Below, piece by piece: positions 12,895-13,691 of a DNA stretch of 13,691 nt. The notes below the pieces were generated by a model, which was not told the origin of the DNA, made no database searches, and saw only the letters and a list, made by a program, of their open reading frames with translations. This DNA comes from an uncultured Clostridia bacterium (GTDB lineage: Bacteria > Bacillota > Clostridia > UMGS1883), in the NCBI GenBank assembly GCA_947629615.1, contig CANRER010000027.1, positions 1 to 13,691 of the forward strand, in the 5' to 3' direction. How positions within the stretch are numbered: position 1 is the stretch's first letter; each line of letters starts with the position of its first letter. The translations under genes were made by a program, and so were the position numbers.

Positions 12895-13691
12895 ATGAAA
12901 AAGAAATTGCTTATTGCTCTCGCCGCGGCGGCGGCGCTTGCGCTGCCGGTATCGGCTTCCGCGGCCGGCAAGGCGGCGCTCCCCTCGTTTGAGGTGCGGC
13001 TCAACGGCATTGAAGCCGCCAATTCCACGCGGCGGTATCCGCTGGCGGTCTATAACGATATAACCTATTTCCCGATGACGTATTACGACGCGGCCTTTCT
13101 GGGGCTTAAGTCCTCGTTCACCGAGGCGGAGGGGCTGAGCATAACGTCGGCCAATCCCTCCGGTGTATACCGCCCCGAGCGCGGCCCCTCGGGCAGGCTC
13201 GAAATAAGCCTCCCCGACTACCCGATAACCGTGAACGGCGTTTCAATCGACAATTCCGCCGAGGAATACCCGCTTCTGAACATCGGCGGGATAACCTATT
13301 TCCCGCTGACATGGCGTTTCGTTCACGACCTTTTCGGTTGGGAAACGGGCTTTAACGAAAACGGGCTGACCGTGACGAACCGCGGCCCTTGCGGCGAGGC
13401 CGCCGGCGGCGAAGCGTCGCTGTGGAGCGGCTGGATAGTCGAGCATGAGGGCCAAAGCTTTCTGATAACCACACCGGAGGGCAAGACCGCGTCCGTAGAG
13501 GCCGAGGGCAACGGCTTCACCGACGGCGTGGGAGCGGGCAGATATTACCTGCGCGAAATGCGCCTTGACGACCATTTCAACAGCTCTCTCGTCGCCATGC
13601 ACACCGTGTTCCCCGACGGAACGGTGAAATCTTCGGCGGACGGTGCACTCTATATCGGAGACGCGGAGGTGCGCTTTGAGGATCTGTACGG
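12895..13691 (+). CDS. Secreted stalk-domain (copper amine oxidase N-like) protein, partial
   Basis: The first 265 codons are open; the gene runs off the right edge. Residues 1-23 form a signal peptide (MKKK, a Leu/Ala core, cleavage probably after SASA) with no lipobox. Two homologous repeats follow: about 34-84, with NGIE, YPLAVYNDITYFPMTYYDAAFLGL and GLSIT, and about 111-162, with NGVS, YPLLNIGGITYFPLTW, LFGW and GLTVTN. This is the pattern of Cu_amine_oxidN1/stalk domains, which are abundant on surface proteins of Clostridia and Paenibacillaceae and do not imply amine oxidase activity. The 15 bases coding for ITYFP are identical in both repeats (13060-13074 and 13291-13305). Residues from about 172 on are beta-rich and not recognised. 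It is transcribed divergently from smc. Its role, probably at the cell surface, is unknown. Confidence 0.87.
   Translation, partial: MKKKLLIALAAAAALALPVSASAAGKAALPSFEVRLNGIEAANSTRRYPLAVYNDITYFPMTYYDAAFLGLKSSFTEAEGLSITSANPSGVYRPERGPSGRLEISLPDYPITVNGVSIDNSAEEYPLLNIGGITYFPLTWRFVHDLFGWETGFNENGLTVTNRGPCGEAAGGEASLWSGWIVEHEGQSFLITTPEGKTASVEAEGNGFTDGVGAGRYYLREMRLDDHFNSSLVAMHTVFPDGTVKSSADGALYIGDAEVRFEDLY

Noticed and set aside
13118..13602. Minus-strand frames under the stalk-domain gene.
   Set aside because: The plus-strand frame has promoter, ribosome binding site, signal peptide and duplicated domains; the opposite frames show none of these.

Overview
This window is a GC-rich, gene-dense piece of a bacterial chromosome, most likely from a high-GC member of the Clostridia (an Oscillospirales-like gut Firmicute is my guess). 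The grounds are a Bacillus-type Smc next to FtsY, a prmA-rsmE pair, strong Shine-Dalgarno sites of the GGAGG type, consensus sigma-A promoters, a MATE transporter, a cytidylate kinase-like protein and a secreted stalk-type protein. The genus cannot be fixed from what is here. No rRNA, tRNA, CRISPR array, insertion sequence or integrase was seen.

Layout. From 12706 down to the left edge, eleven genes lie head to tail on the minus strand: smc, ftsY, a UPF0182 membrane protein, a small lipoprotein, a cytidylate kinase-like protein, a MATE transporter, prmA, rsmE, an Sfp-type phosphopantetheinyl transferase, a short pyroglutamyl-peptidase-like protein, and the first 18 codons of what looks like an O6-alkylguanine-DNA alkyltransferase. 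No gap between them exceeds 26 bases. Four junctions overlap, two of them as ATGA stop/start overlaps, and no internal terminator was seen. The simplest reading is one long transcription unit driven by a textbook sigma-A promoter in front of smc (TTGACA, 17 bases, TATAAT).

At 12895 a gene starts on the plus strand and runs off the right edge. It encodes a secreted protein with two copper-amine-oxidase-N-like (stalk) repeats. It has its own near-consensus promoter, so the 188-base region 12707-12894 is a compact divergent promoter with a small inverted repeat between the two -35 boxes.

Functionally the minus-strand unit joins chromosome organisation (Smc), membrane protein targeting (FtsY), envelope proteins (UPF0182, lipoprotein, MATE), modification of the translation machinery (PrmA, RsmE), carrier-protein activation (PPTase) and small housekeeping enzymes. 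Apart from smc-ftsY and prmA-rsmE, which are common neighbours, the grouping does not spell out one pathway. I see no clear new defence, mobile or biosynthetic system. The best leads are the UPF0182-lipoprotein pair with overlapping genes, the altered pyroglutamyl-peptidase pocket, and the divergent promoter. Several starts need correcting against the longest open frame: smc (TTG at 12706), prmA (2725), UPF0182 (7944) and the lipoprotein (5252).
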